Assembly: GCA_025617375.2 (NCBI GenBank)
Contig: JAMYGW020000008.1
Span: forward strand, 1,612,001 to 1,676,000
Direction of reading: 5' to 3'
Length of the DNA: 64,000 nucleotides
From: Acarospora socialis
Lineage: Eukaryota; Ascomycota; Lecanoromycetes; Acarosporales; Acarosporaceae
Shown here: positions 45,644 through 57,300 of the stretch, one piece after another
Layout of the letters: every line of letters begins with the position of its first letter
How positions within the stretch are numbered: the stretch's first letter is position 1
Program-made: the position numbers and the translations under genes
Notes under the pieces: model-generated
Database searches by the model: none
What the model was told of the DNA's origin: nothing
What the model saw: the letters and a program-made list of their open reading frames with translations, nothing else

Positions 45644-47416
45644 TCAATCGCTCGGATTCTCGTTCCTGCTCTCCCATATCCGCCTCACCAGCCTGTCGGT
45701 GCTATCGGCACCATCCCCGTCACCGTCGTCGTCGCTGTCATTATGACCACTGATCCGGCTATCGTCCCTACTCCCGATTTCGAACCGGACCCTCCCCTCT
45801 CCCCGCCTATTGGCCTTCGCCCTCCGGTCTTCTCTCAGGCTCTGACTCAAGCCCAATTTTCCAGGGCTTCCTGTACCACGCTTTTCGTCGACGCCTAACT
45901 TTGGCCTCGCAGTTTGCATTCTCTTTTCTCGCATCTCTTTGATGCCGGGAATGTCGTCAACTCTCTTGAGTGCTTCCCCAAGAGGATTTCGATACCGTCG
46001 CACTACGGCGTACTCAAGACAAGCCTGCTCGTACTGCTTCGCCAATCTTGTCGTTTCCGTGATCTGGCTGTTCTGACCTTGCAGGCTCGTGGTGTTGACG
46101 CCTTGGGTCAGAGACGGTGGGGCGATGTAAGGTTGAGGAGGGTCCATGTTAGAGCTGGCGCGTTGGAGATTGAGTTTTTGCTGGGTGCGGGAGGACTGGG
46201 AAGTGTTGAATGCGCCGTGGGTAGAATGCTGACGAGATCGGGGAGCAAGGGCGCGGGGCTCGTCGTAATCCTCGTCATCCTCTTCTTCTGCTCCATTGTT
46301 CCTGAAGGCAAGGTGACTGGTCGATTTGGCACGCCTGGACTGATCGAGGCTGCCGTTTGGGGGCGACGAAGTCGAGAGGACTCGTGATGCTACGTGCGAG
46401 TTCTCACCCGAAGTACCCCCGGAGCTTCCCCCACCAGAGATGAATCGCGACACACCATCATGAGGCATCCCCGGTGTGCCATTGAGCGTTGAGCTTTGGC
46501 TGTGGGCGAACGAACGTGGGCTGTGACTGCCAGTCGGCGTCGCTGTCGCTGAGACCGAGGACAGTCTGGGGGGAACCATGTGGGGTGGGTGGCGTTGGAG
46601 GAGGCGAGAAGTGATAGCGTCTGCGTCTAGGATCCTTGACCGATGGGAGGTCGATCGGTCCGAAGGTCGACGTATGGGCTGCGGTGGCGATTGGGGTGGT
46701 GTTTGAGCCAAGAAAGGTTGAGATGTATCTGGAGGTTTTTCCGGAGCAGGCGACGGAGAGATTTGCTCAGGTCGTAACACTTGACTCTGTGCAGTTGAGC
46801 TGTGACGTGTTGTCTCGGGTGATTGTGATGTGCTATCTTCGGTCCACTCTTCGTCTTGCCCTTCACTGCCAATGGAGAATTTGACCGAATTGCTCCGGTG
46901 ACCCTGCTTTGCCTGCTTCGACTGCAACCTCAGCACTTGTGGGATCACGTCCGCATCGGCTGTCTGCTCCAGCTCTTTTACCGAGCCATTCCGTTTCAGG
47001 GACACGACGGATGCATTCTTTTTCACCGATACTTTGGAGCCCGTCCGTTGTAGGAAGATATGGGAGCTATTGCGCTTCACGTGCTGTGCATGTGGACTCG
47101 TAGACGGGGTAGTGGACTTGGAGCGGATATGCTGTCTCGTAACCATCGTACCACCATCACCACCACCACCATGCACCGCGGTGAGCTTGGTGAGCTTGTT
47201 AAGGTTCTTCCCGTACGACGGATTCCTAGCATGTGCCACACGGTTATGCCCGACGACATGAGCCCGGTGGAGTCTGTGCGATGAGCCTTTGTGAGAGGTC
47301 GAATGATAATCCGCGGGAGGGGACGCTCGTGGAAGGGAGTGGCTCGACGAATCCCGCTCGGTCAATGAAGGGCGTTTCTGTTTCGTCGCAGTGGAGGGCG
47401 AGTCATGCGAAGGCAT
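45644..47416 (-). CDS. TCO89: TORC1 subunit TCO89-domain protein
   Basis: Putative subunit of TOR complex 1 at the vacuolar membrane. Single exon of 590 aa. The open frame extends further upstream but begins with a TTG, so I choose the ATG at 47416-47414 (MPSHDSPSTATKQKRPSLTE). The recognisable TCO89-like block is RAHVVGHNRVAHARNPSYGK followed by NLNKLTKL, near residues 68-95. Most of the rest is disordered and rich in Ser, Pro and Arg, as expected. A second block near the C-terminus, LAKQYEQACLEYAVVRRYRN then PLGEALKR, looks helical and conserved. Family assignment is from the N-terminal motif. Confidence 0.8.
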   Translation of the reverse strand: MPSHDSPSTATKQKRPSLTERDSSSHSLPRASPPADYHSTSHKGSSHRLHRAHVVGHNRVAHARNPSYGKNLNKLTKLTAVHGGGGDGGTMVTRQHIRSKSTTPSTSPHAQHVKRNSSHIFLQRTGSKVSVKKNASVVSLKRNGSVKELEQTADADVIPQVLRLQSKQAKQGHRSNSVKFSIGSEGQDEEWTEDSTSQSPETTRHSSTAQSQVLRPEQISPSPAPEKPPDTSQPFLAQTPPQSPPQPIRRPSDRSTSHRSRILDADAITSRLLQRHPPHMVPPRLSSVSATATPTGSHSPRSFAHSQSSTLNGTPGMPHDGVSRFISGGGSSGGTSGENSHVASRVLSTSSPPNGSLDQSRRAKSTSHLAFRNNGAEEEDDEDYDEPRALAPRSRQHSTHGAFNTSQSSRTQQKLNLQRASSNMDPPQPYIAPPSLTQGVNTTSLQGQNSQITETTRLAKQYEQACLEYAVVRRYRNPLGEALKRVDDIPGIKEMREKRMQTARPKLGVDEKRGTGSPGKLGLSQSLREDRRAKANRRGEGRVRFEIGSRDDSRISGHNDSDDDGDGDGADSTDRLVRRIWESRNENPSD

Positions 47417-48228
47417 TGTTGCATCAATTGACGCTGTGAAGGTTCTGAAAAGAAAAGCTGAGCGGATGCGCTGGCGCAAAGGATTGGCCGGCACGTCGGG
47501 GCTTGCAGCAAGCAGCGCAGAAGAAGAGAAGGATGTGCGGTCACTGCCGGGCCGGGTCGGTGCGTGGTTGGTAGAAGCCAACGCTGGGATCCCTTCAGAT
47601 CATCAAGGCAGCCTGCATGACCAGCCTGTCGGGAAATAAGGGAAAGGTCGGGCATGGCAAAGGTGGAACATCGTTGGAGCGGCAATTGAGTTGAGTTCAG
47701 CTTTCGATTCAGATTTCAATTGAATTCTACTCCGTACGGCGCACTTCTCGTAAAAACAATAAGTGTTCTCGAACATAAGACTGATCGGCAAAGTCCGCAT
47801 ACGAGGACACGGTACGTACATTTAAGTTACGAAAAAGCCGCTGCCGTCACACGAAACGATGCAGCCATGACAGGCAGACAGGCAACGGTGAAGCGTAAAT
47901 AAGGCGACCCAATACATCCGTGGGGGTTACACAGCCTCACTTATGCTCCGATTATCAAAGGACATTGCTGCTGGAGACCCTATCCAGTCAATTTACAGTC
48001 TTCTTCTTATGGTTTACAAATATCACACTCCATCCCACACGCAAGAGATTAACATTAACAACAACTACTAGTAAACAGTTGTTTATTGTTTTACAACCTA
48101 TCGGTAGTCCTATCATACAGAAGAAGATAACTATTACCGTAAGGAAGCGGCCTAGACGGCATAGTTCATAATCTATCAACAGTCTATATACAAGTATATC
48201 TGATCAAGAAGAAGGCATGTACCCATAA
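47417..48228. other. Intergenic, nothing seen
   Basis: About 0.8 kb between two minus-strand genes, AT-rich toward MET10 with a weak AACAACT/AGTTGTT inverted repeat near 48058-48085. No gene seen. Confidence 0.5.
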
Positions 48229-51200
48229 TCAGTAGACCTCGAGAACATATCTCAACTCCTCCTTCAACCGCTCAATCTCCCGCCTCCCATCGACTTTCTT
48301 TCCGGCGGCCTTTGCGTCCCTCGCGATTGCTTCCTCCAGTACGTTCGTCACATCAGGCACCGGCCATGTCGGTCCGCACAAATAAAACGCCCCATCCTCT
48401 TTCAGGTACGCTTGAGTGATATCGTCCATCGTCTCCCGCATGCGATCTTGGATATAGATCTTTTGCGGCTGATCGCGCGAGAAGGCCCGACCGAGGAGAG
48501 TGATGACACCGGCGTCTTGGTAGGCTTCCCATTCTTCGCCGTAGCAGTACTCCTCGCGTTGGTGACGGGAACCCATGTACAACAGCACAGCTCCAATGTC
48601 CTTGCCTTGCGCTTTCTCCCATGCTCGATATTGTACGAAAGCGCGGAACGGTGCGAGCCCTGTACCGAGGCCGGCCATGATGAGGGGTTGAGTTGACTTT
48701 GGTGGGAGTTTCATAACGCTAGGTTTGACACTGACGGTCACCGGAGTGCCAATCTTGAGCTTGTTGAGATATCTGGTCGCTTGACCGAATCGATCACGGC
48801 CCTTGGGGTCTACCCAGCCGACCACGACGATCATGAGGGCGACACTGGTAGGAGTGACCTTTTGACAAGAAGCGATCGAGTATTCTCTGCGTTTCATAGG
48901 GTTCACGATCCGGACGATGTCATGGAAGCTGGGATGGGCCGAAGGGAACTCGAGAAGGATATCGGCATAAGTGATGGTATCGACCTCTGCCCTTCTCTTG
49001 AACTCGGTGGCACCTTCCGGACCTCCGAGTGTCAAGAGCTCCTTTCGCTCGTTCTCATCATCAGCGAATTCGGCCAGCGCCTCGTAGAAGCGTTTCGGTG
49101 GGCGACCGAAAATGTCCACGTTTTGCATGAGGGCCTGGTATATGGTCCGATTCTCTAGTACCATTGGATCTTCCCGCGTTGGCACCTCGACAACTTCCTC
49201 AGGTTTCAACCCATAGAACTTGATGAACTCTTGCACCTCATGTTCGTTGTTTTCGGCATGAATACCAAGTGCTTCGCCTATATCGTACTTGAGCCCAGAG
49301 TCTCCCAGATCAAATTCGATATGAAAGATATTTCGGTCATAGGTGAGGGGTGTGAGGCGCCTATTCTCCTTGACATGGACCGTGTATGTTTTCACCGATA
49401 GATCTGGACGCAAGGCAGGCTTAGTGCCGTAAGCTTCTTTAAACACCGATCCTTTGGCCACAATTTCCCAGTTCCGTAACAAAGACGGCGGTTCTGTCTC
49501 GATCTTGTCGAATGCGGAGAAGCTGTTGACGTTAATACTTGTAGGTAATGAAGGTATCTCAGTGTCTGGCTCAATGTTCGCCCATGACTCAGGAACTTCA
49601 ACTTGACGCAGAGCCTTATCGAGTTCCGCCGCAATGCCGCCAAGTGTCTCAGCATTTGCATTGATTGATGCTAATTTCTGTAACCCAGTCTTTTCTAGAC
49701 TGGGCAGCGCAACCCTTAGGAATGCCAATTGGGTGAGATAAGTCTCAAGACCTGCGTCATCCGCTACACATCCCAGGGCTTGTGGATCCAGAACAAACAG
49801 TTGAGTTTCGTTGTCTCGAAGCGACTTGCGGAACCCAACAGGAAGTTTCTTTTCAAGATCATCATCCTTCACCCCCGGCAATCGGATAATGATTTTGCCA
49901 CCCTTTCTGATGCTGTCAACGGGGTCAACATCTTTGAGCAGGCTTTCGTCTCCCACGTAAGCCACATCTGCCGCCTCGATAGGATAAGATGCTTCGATAC
50001 TTTTCTTTGACTTTCGAATGTCTGTCCTCGCAATGCCTCCTCGGGTTAAGTTATCGTGTCCCGTCCTGACTGAAACATTACCTGCAGACTCCTTCGACAG
50101 GGCTCGACCGAGGATAAGTGGGGCGCTAGCGGAAAGAGATTCGTCGACATCCCAGAACGTATACTGTTGCACAACGGCTGGGTCGAGGATTTGGAGAGTT
50201 GTTGGCTCCTCAGGAAGATTCGATTGGCCAGGTTTCCGGCCAAGATGCTGGAAGGCAATCTCAATTGACTTTGGGGTCCATGTCTGCTCCCTCGGGTACT
50301 TTATGTCAACCACAGCAGGCAGCCCGGTCCATCCATCCGAGAAAGTAACGGCAGCTAATACATCACTATACAAGTTGGAGTGGACACCTCGATCATGCAC
50401 AGCCAAACCATCGTGCACTTGGCCAAGTACACCAATGGTCTTGACGGTCTTCGGTAGAACCTTGAGGAATTCCTCTTCGACAAACGGACGGTACACTCGG
50501 ACGTTCAGTACACCAACCTTGGCACCGTCTCTCTCCAGTGACAAAGCGACTTGCGTAGCTAAAGAAGATTCCACAGTGCCAAAGACCACCAAGACGGACT
50601 CCGGAGCAGTATGGCCCTGGTACTCGAAGAGACCGTAGGCTGTACCCATTTCGCCGTTGAATGCTCTCATCAAACGCCCTACCCTGCCTTCCGTATCAAC
50701 ATGCTTTTTATCAGAGCTTGAGACTTCTTTCAAGACTGCGTTGTAGGTACTGTGTAGGCCGGCTTGATCCAAAACGTCAATTATCCTTGTAGTCTCCCGT
50801 CCAACAGTCACTCCATCGTATATGTGTATTGTCGGCAGAACACTAGCAAGAAGAGTCGAGAATAGCGACATGTGCTGCGATTCATACGCCGAGAAACTAG
50901 ACACTAAGCCCAATCCCAACTCTTCGGCGAGATTCAGCGCGGAAGCGTAGTCGGTCACAAGCCCGGGCGATGATCCTCCAATATAATCCACGGCTGCGAC
51001 ATGTGCAACGAAGGGATTGGCGACAGCGTACAATAGCGACAGCTGATCGAGCGCAGAGCGCAGATACCTCAAGCTTGAAGACGAAACCAGTAATGACTGC
51101 GGGATATGTCTCTTCTTCAGATCGAAATCCTTGGAGAACATGTAGCCCAACGCAATGGAGCCGGCGCCATTCCGTATTTGCATGGGATGAACGCTGGTGG

Positions 51201-51492
51201 TATATCCGTGTGCATTCTCGGCACCCTGTGACGACCAGCGCTTGACCGCAACATCAAGGTCAAAGGTTTCGGGCGAGTAGGTGAAGAGCTTGTCGGATAG
51301 GGTATATGCCACCTGCTGAATGAGAGTTTGCGCGGTCAAGTATGTTGGGCCAGCAATGTCGGTTAGAGATATCTCCTGACTAAAGGGAAGACTCGACGAA
51401 TGTTGTTTGAATTCTTTCAATGGTTTTGCTTCGTCCTTGTTGAAGGATCCAACAGCGACGGGGTCCTCGGCTTCCTGCGCCTGCAGATGCAT
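48229..51492 (-). CDS. MET10: Sulfite reductase [NADPH] flavoprotein alpha subunit
   Basis: Carries electrons from NADPH to the hemoprotein subunit (MET5) for reduction of sulfite to sulfide in sulfur-amino-acid synthesis; cytosolic. Single exon of 1087 aa, a normal fungal length. The N-terminal half is a pyruvate:ferredoxin oxidoreductase-like region (GPTYLTAQTLIQQVAYTLSD, then FVAHVAAVDYIGGSSPGLV). The C-terminal third is the FAD/NADPH module, from PLTYDRNIFHIEFDLGDSGL, with the FAD motif RREYSIAS, the NADPH loop GLGTGLAPFRAFVQYRAWEK, MGSRHQREEYCYGEEWE, and FYLCGPTWPVPDV near the C-terminus. A perfect TCACGTGA site stands 53 bp upstream, matching known sulfur control of this gene. Confidence 0.97.
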   Translation of the reverse strand: MHLQAQEAEDPVAVGSFNKDEAKPLKEFKQHSSSLPFSQEISLTDIAGPTYLTAQTLIQQVAYTLSDKLFTYSPETFDLDVAVKRWSSQGAENAHGYTTSVHPMQIRNGAGSIALGYMFSKDFDLKKRHIPQSLLVSSSSLRYLRSALDQLSLLYAVANPFVAHVAAVDYIGGSSPGLVTDYASALNLAEELGLGLVSSFSAYESQHMSLFSTLLASVLPTIHIYDGVTVGRETTRIIDVLDQAGLHSTYNAVLKEVSSSDKKHVDTEGRVGRLMRAFNGEMGTAYGLFEYQGHTAPESVLVVFGTVESSLATQVALSLERDGAKVGVLNVRVYRPFVEEEFLKVLPKTVKTIGVLGQVHDGLAVHDRGVHSNLYSDVLAAVTFSDGWTGLPAVVDIKYPREQTWTPKSIEIAFQHLGRKPGQSNLPEEPTTLQILDPAVVQQYTFWDVDESLSASAPLILGRALSKESAGNVSVRTGHDNLTRGGIARTDIRKSKKSIEASYPIEAADVAYVGDESLLKDVDPVDSIRKGGKIIIRLPGVKDDDLEKKLPVGFRKSLRDNETQLFVLDPQALGCVADDAGLETYLTQLAFLRVALPSLEKTGLQKLASINANAETLGGIAAELDKALRQVEVPESWANIEPDTEIPSLPTSINVNSFSAFDKIETEPPSLLRNWEIVAKGSVFKEAYGTKPALRPDLSVKTYTVHVKENRRLTPLTYDRNIFHIEFDLGDSGLKYDIGEALGIHAENNEHEVQEFIKFYGLKPEEVVEVPTREDPMVLENRTIYQALMQNVDIFGRPPKRFYEALAEFADDENERKELLTLGGPEGATEFKRRAEVDTITYADILLEFPSAHPSFHDIVRIVNPMKRREYSIASCQKVTPTSVALMIVVVGWVDPKGRDRFGQATRYLNKLKIGTPVTVSVKPSVMKLPPKSTQPLIMAGLGTGLAPFRAFVQYRAWEKAQGKDIGAVLLYMGSRHQREEYCYGEEWEAYQDAGVITLLGRAFSRDQPQKIYIQDRMRETMDDITQAYLKEDGAFYLCGPTWPVPDVTNVLEEAIARDAKAAGKKVDGRREIERLKEELRYVLEVY

Positions 51493-51544
51493 GATGTGAC
51501 CTATCTAAGAGCAGATATTTGGATGTCTGTTCTGGAAAGAACCC

Positions 51545-51552
51545 TCACGTGA
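51545..51552. promoter_or_regulatory. TCACGTGA E-box, Cbf1/Met4-type site
   Basis: Perfect palindrome TCACGTGA 53 bp upstream of the MET10 start codon. In yeast TCACGTG is bound by Cbf1 with Met4/Met28 at sulfur-assimilation genes, so I infer the same here. It may also lie in the leader. Confidence 0.7.
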
Positions 51553-52027
51553 AGGAGGTAGTAAGAATGTTTAAATTATTATCAAAGGCCTGCTACAGTC
51601 CCTTGATAATCGAGAAGAAATTGAAGAAGGCGTGAAAAAAAGTCCTCCGAAGGCGACACGACTTCGGCTGAACAAGCGACGAGCAGATACCAAAGACGGT
51701 TAGATAACTCAGTGCCTGACCAGAGAGCGAATTGAAAATGTCTGGCTCCATCATTTAACTACAATCTATTCCGTGGCTAGGGAGAGTCCGGCTCTGATGG
51801 GGTTTGTTTACCGCCAAAGGGATCTTTCGAGGAAGACGCTAAAATGATGCCATAGCCGCTAGTCTTCGGAACGCTGCAATAATGATCCTTGATCCGCTGA
51901 TAAGATAGATCGACGTCACGATACGAAGTAGCGCTGAGGCTTGATTCCAGTTCGTGTACACCGTAGAGCTCTCTGAAGCTTACTGAATAATATCCTCCCG
52001 TTTGACTTATTGGTGGGAAAGACAAGA
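51553..52027. promoter_or_regulatory. Divergent promoter region of MET10 and the FMP52-like gene
   Basis: 475 bp with no gene. A minus-strand frame at 51777-52025 has no domain. Confidence 0.45.
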
Positions 52028-52837
52028 ATGACTTCAGCGATGGTGGAAGGCTGTACCGGCCTTGTGGTAAGCTCCCTTCAGACGTCCCCTATCTCCCCCC
52101 GTCTCCCACGTCGCCCACAACCATAAATCACCAACAACCCGCCAGGGCTCCCACATCCTCAACACCCTCCTTACCCAACCCTCCATAACCACCATCACCG
52201 CGCACGTCCGTCGGCCCCCCACCACCGCCTCCCCTCCTCGAAACTGCACACCATCATCACGCCCAACACCTCGACCTGGCCCGCCGACATCTGCGCCCTC
52301 ACCCCACCACCTACCCTCTTCCTCTCCGCCCTCGGCACGACGCTCGCCCAAGCCGGCAGCCTCGCGGCACAGCGCCTCATCGACTACGACCTGAACCTGG
52401 CCCTCGCGCGAGCGGCCAAAGACGCAGGCGTTACAGTATACGTGCTAATCTCGTCCGCGGGAGTCAGCACGACGTCGCTGTTCCCGTACGGCCGGATGAA
52501 GGCGGAGTTGGAGGAGGCGGTGAAGGGGCTGGGGTTTGCGCATACGGTGATTTTGAGACCGGGGCTGTTGGTGGGCGATAGGAGGGATAGTCGGCCGGCG
52601 GGGGCGGCGGAGGCGGTGTTGAGGGGCGTGGCGAGGGTGGCGGGGATGGTGGGGGGTGGGATGTTGAAGGATTGGTGGGCGCAGGATGCGGACGTTATTG
52701 GACGAGCGGCGGTTAGTGCCGGCTTGAAGTGTTTGAGGGAGGAGGAGGGGGGTGGAGGGGGGAAGGGGGAGGGAAGGGTATGGGTTGTGGATCAGAGTGA
52801 GATTATTAGGTTGGGGAGGACGGAGTGGAAGGGTTGA
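52028..52837 (+). CDS. FMP52: FMP52-like NAD(P)-binding protein, frameshifted in this sequence
   Basis: Rossmann-fold protein of the mitochondrial outer membrane, SDR/NmrA-like, function unknown. Exon 1 52028-52066 (MTSAMVEGCTGLV) and exon 2 from 52146 (GSHILNTLL) form the nucleotide loop. Later blocks are TLFLSALGTTLAQAG, VYVLISSAGVSTTSLFPYGR (with Y-x2-x-K-type GRMK) and HTVILRPGLLVGDRR, ending WVVDQSEIIRLG. The exon lengths total 731 nt, one short of a whole frame. The reading frame is lost between HVRR and KLHTIITP, near a C6 run at 52215-52220, so one base is missing, or two extra. The C-terminal half is well conserved, so a sequencing or assembly error in the homopolymer is as likely as a real lesion. 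No intron rescues it. Confidence 0.75.
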
Positions 52838-53031
52838 ATGGGTGGTCTTGAGCTATGGTTTCGGCGTTGACGTTGTGATTATGTCTACATCGCAGGCAAC
52901 ACGCCATGTGCAGAAGTGTGCGGCCTACACGTGTGATCAGTTTCGCTCTAGATCACCCATCTGCTCCATTCAAACCTAACCTAGTCCTTTTAGTCTTCCT
53001 CAAAGTTCTGCTACATCCCACTCTCCCGTGC

Positions 53032-53683
53032 TCAACTGGTACCTCCATTCTTCGGCGTAGACCCTTTCCCGCTCGACCTCTTCCTTTCGCTCCCCGATGA
53101 CCCGGAACTCGAGCTCGAACTCTCCGCCCCACCTTCATCGGTGTCCCTTGGCTTCGAAACTTCTTGGTTCGCAGGCGACACGTCCAGAGGATTAGACCCA
53201 TCCTATTGAAGAATGACTCATTAGTCACAGTCTTCTCTGGTAGATTGATGAACACCAAAGCCAAGATGCAAACAACATCCCCCGAGTAATCCAGCCCCGA
53301 TTGCAAACTCCAAAACCACCTCCACAAAAAGTCAACGCAGGTATGATCCCGCAACCTCCCTCATCCCATTATCTAGACCAGAAACCACTCACCCCACTCG
53401 CGTCTCCCGCCGACTTCTTCTGCTCCTCCGGACTCGTCATGTCCGGATTGAACGCCGCGTCGTCCATCGCAGCCACCTGATCGTCAGTCCCGCCCTTCGC
53501 GTATTCCTGCGACTCGCGGTTGATGCTGTCTTTGTCCTCGCTGCCAGCCCTGGGATACGCTAGCCTTGCGGCGCTGTGGAAGGTATTGAGAGAGGTCGGT
53601 TGCCGGATTGAAGCGAGGAAGGGGGATGTGCGGAGGTGGTGCGTGCGGGCCATCGTTAGGCGGAGGGAGGATGGAGTGATCAT
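53032..53683 (-). CDS. Small conserved protein, probably mitochondrial
   Basis: Exons 53393-53683 and 53032-53202, joined in frame across a 190-bp intron (GTGAGT donor, AATAG acceptor), give 155 aa. The frame upstream of 53683 opens only with GTG, so the ATG at 53683-53681 is used. The N-terminus (MITPSSLRLTMARTHHLRTS) is basic and lacks acidic residues, typical of a mitochondrial presequence. The body has a conserved acidic region: EDKDSINRESQEYAKGGTDD, QVAAMDDAAFNPDMTSPEEQ, then NPLDVSPANQEVSKP after the splice. The C-terminus is a Ser-rich basic tail. The pattern recurs in hypothetical proteins of other fungi, but the function is unknown to me. Confidence 0.75.
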
Positions 53684-54376
53684 GGCTGTTGGGATGGTTA
53701 GGGGAGGAGTGGGATTCGGGTGTTTTGAGCAGAGTAGAGCAGAGGTGTTGTGTGGTCCTGATGAGCTTCTCTGCGTTCGAAGCCGAGATGGGTATGGGAT
53801 ATGTATACCTCTTGGGTTTGTCAATAGAAGAACAGTTGCTGTTTGAGATGAAAATTGTCGAAGAGCAGCAGGAAGGTATTGCAGAGTGTTCACTCAAAAT
53901 ATGAGTTTCTTAGACTTTGTAAGACCCTGGGGTAGTGTCCCCTGCAGTAGCTGGTGAAGTTACTACGTCATGCCGTCACCAGTCATGACACAATTCTGAC
54001 GGCGATCAACAAAAATTCGGGAGGACCTCCGAGATGATCACAACATCTTTTCTAGCACAAGTTGATTTTGTTGCAATGATAAAGCTTCATGAAGGTATGA
54101 ATTAAAATTAACCTTGGAAGTTGGATGACTTGACCACGTATAATCTTGAGCCGTTCTTTGCTGGAACAACTCAACACAAGAACGTGAAAGGCTTCAGTCA
54201 CCAAGATATATTGGGACACTGTTGAACAGAGATCATATCTGAGTAGAGCATGGCGAAATATCAGGGTTCTGAATTTTCTAGATTGCTCTCCATCTACAAA
54301 GTAGAACGCCTTCTCAACGACTCCCGTCCACCAAACGCCATCGGCAAAATCTTTCCCCAAGGGACCAACATGGAAC
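53684..54376. other. Intergenic, nothing seen
   Basis: About 0.7 kb containing the promoter of the small protein and the 3' UTR of the SNF2 gene. No gene seen. Confidence 0.5.
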
Positions 54377-57300
54377 CTACCAGCGCCTCGAATAAACCGA
54401 GTCTTCCCTCGACGTATTCTTCACCTTATGCCTCTCCATAACAGGCGGACTAGCCCTCTTGCCTATCCTCTCCCGCTCCTCTACCCCTCTAACCCCACCA
54501 CTCATCTGCCCACCCAGAACCCTCGTCCTCTCACCCAATCCCAAGCCGACATCACCGTGATGAGCATGCTCCGCATCCCGCCTGAAAAGACCCATGATAT
54601 CTTTCATGCTCAACTTACTCACCGCCTTGCCCTCGACCGTGGCGTTGGCCAGTTCGCGTTTCTTGTCCTGGAGCTCGATGATGCGCTCTTCGACGGTGTC
54701 TTTGACGGTAAGCTTGTAGACGACCACGTCGACTGTCTGATTCAGGCGATGGACGCGATCGATGGCTTGTTCTTCGACGAACTGGGCATGATTTAATTTG
54801 GCGCCTTTTCGGTTGACTTAATCGAGACACTTACGGGATTCCAAAAGGGTTCCATAATCACAACCCTACTCGCCGCGGTCAAGTTCAAGCCTAATGAACC
54901 GCATTTCAGACTACAGAGCAGAATCCGCGTCCTCTTCTCGTTACGTAATCGGTTCAAACTTGCTTCCCGTGCGTCGTTCCTCATGCTGCCGTCGTACCGC
55001 GTGAAGACGAACCCATCCCGTTTGAGAAAGGGCTCGATCAGATCCAGCATGGAGGTGAACTGCGAGAAGACGATGAACTTCTGCTTCGCTGACTCACGGT
55101 GCAAGATCTTGAGGAGATGTCGGATCTTGGTAGACACCGCTATGGGGATTTTTGTTTGGCCTTCCGTGGAACTCTCAGCCTCGACTTCATCTTCCGTGTC
55201 ACTGTCCTCAGATTGGCTGTGTTCCTCGTCTGTTGAGTCAGGGTCGATGACTTTCTTTTTGAGCTCTTCGACACTTGGAAGATCGGACTCGTCACCGGTA
55301 TCGGAGTCTTCGGATTTCAGCCATTCGCCCCCTCCTTCCGCGTTCTCGTCATCACTTCCCCCGGCCACACCCAGATTGGACGCAAGACGTTCCCGCTCAG
55401 GAACGACCCAGTGTCCCTCACCCTCCTCCTCGTCATCACTGTCTGCAACGATCCGCCGGTTCTTCAACGCTCTAGGTTTCTTATCGCCACGCCTGGATTC
55501 GGTTTTCGAAGTGCGCGAGCTGCGAGGCTTATGCTTCTTCTCCTTCTTCTCCTTGTTCTTTCGTTTCACAAACCCAGGTAAGTCTTCTTCACATTCGGCG
55601 CACCTCAGGGCACCTGATGCAACCTCTTCGGATGTCAACTTGATCTGGCAGACATCGCACTTCTTCGTCTCCATACTGAGCCCACCAAGCATATCAGCCA
55701 TATCATCCAGTTCCTTATCTGTGGTCTTGGATTTTCTTGGCGTCTGACCTACTGCTCCACTCCCTGTAGTGAGCGCATCACGGTCTTTTGCCACGTTACG
55801 GCGTGTGAGTTCCGGATGGTTGCATGCCTGACGTAGACGAAGCAGAAGCACCAAAGCGCTTGCGTAACTGAGATTGTCGTCTTCCATCATCTGTTCCAGG
55901 CTTTTGTCCGTGCGGTCTTCAAGGCGTTTGTAGAAACGACGCTCTTCTGCCGAGAACTCGGCAATGACTTCTTCAATCTTGCGCTCGGTAATCTTGAAGG
56001 TGTTGGTCGCTCCGTGTACTGTTGGCGCTTTCCCGCCAGGGTTGAGTGCCCCTTCTTGTTTTAGGACATCTTTTGTTCGGCGCTTCATGAGGGCCTTCAG
56101 ATAGAACTGCAATCTCTGAATAGCCAGACCACCAAGTCCGCTGCTCATCGGTCTCGTGATCTGGTCTCTCCAGACAGATAGGTCGTCGTAGGGCTTAACT
56201 CTGAGAAACTTGATCAAGCTCTGAAGCTCATCAAGGTTGTTCTGCATCGGCGTGCCCGTCAAACACCATCTATATTCCGCCCTTAGAGCATAGCAGGCTT
56301 GCGTTGCTTTTGCGTTTCGGTTCTTGATGCTATGTGCTTCATCGAGTATCACACGGTACCAGTGGAGGCCAAAGCACCCAACTTTCAGGCCATCGTCATG
56401 ATCAGAAGAGCTTCCATGCTCCGAAACAAGGATCTGATACGTGGTGATAACGACATCGTATTTCTTCAGGTCCTGAAAACGTTTCGTCCGCTGCGGGCCA
56501 TGGTGAATGCACACCCGAAGCTTGTGTGAATCCGACACCCGATTATTGATTTCCGCTTCCCATTGCTTTATTAGAGCTAAAGGAGCTACGACCAGAGTGC
56601 CTTTGTCCAGATTGCGTGGTAGCTCCCGCCGGTTGTCAACAGTCGATGGCAAATTCGACGACGGCTTTGGGTTTTTGAGAAGCAGCGCAATAGATTGTAT
56701 CGTTTTCCCAAGCCCCATGTCGTCCGCTAAGATGCCACCGTATGGAAGAATTCCGTTTTTCTTCCTGACTCCCACCTCTTTATCCACCATCCAGCTGACA
56801 CCTTCCACCTGATGAGGCAGAAGCTTAACATTCAACCCTTCAACCGTACCGTCATCCTCCTCTTCCTCCTCCTCCTCCTCCTCCTCCTCTTCTTCTTCAT
56901 TCTCATCAGCTTTAACTCCGCTGGCCTTGTCTCCGCCCTTAACACTCAGACCTTTCAGTTTATTCAGAACTTCGTCGGTGTTGACTTGTAGCTTCTTCTT
57001 CCGACCCCTGGTCCGAGGCTTATCCTCTTCGTCCTCGAAGGCTCCTTCAAGCAAAGCTTTGATATTCTCGTTCGCCTTTTCGGTATCGATATACGTGTAC
57101 GGGTCACTCGTACTGAATGCATCATCATAGTGAAGTGCTCTGCCTAAGTTGCTAGTGAGGTCGATGAAATTGCTTATGACGCTTGAGCCCTGTGATGAGA
57201 AAGTCGGAGCCTTGGAAGGCTTGGTCGTCCAGCTGGGATGGTTGGCGGGTTTTGGTATCTCTACAACATCATGGTCGATGACTCGATTATACTTGGTTTC

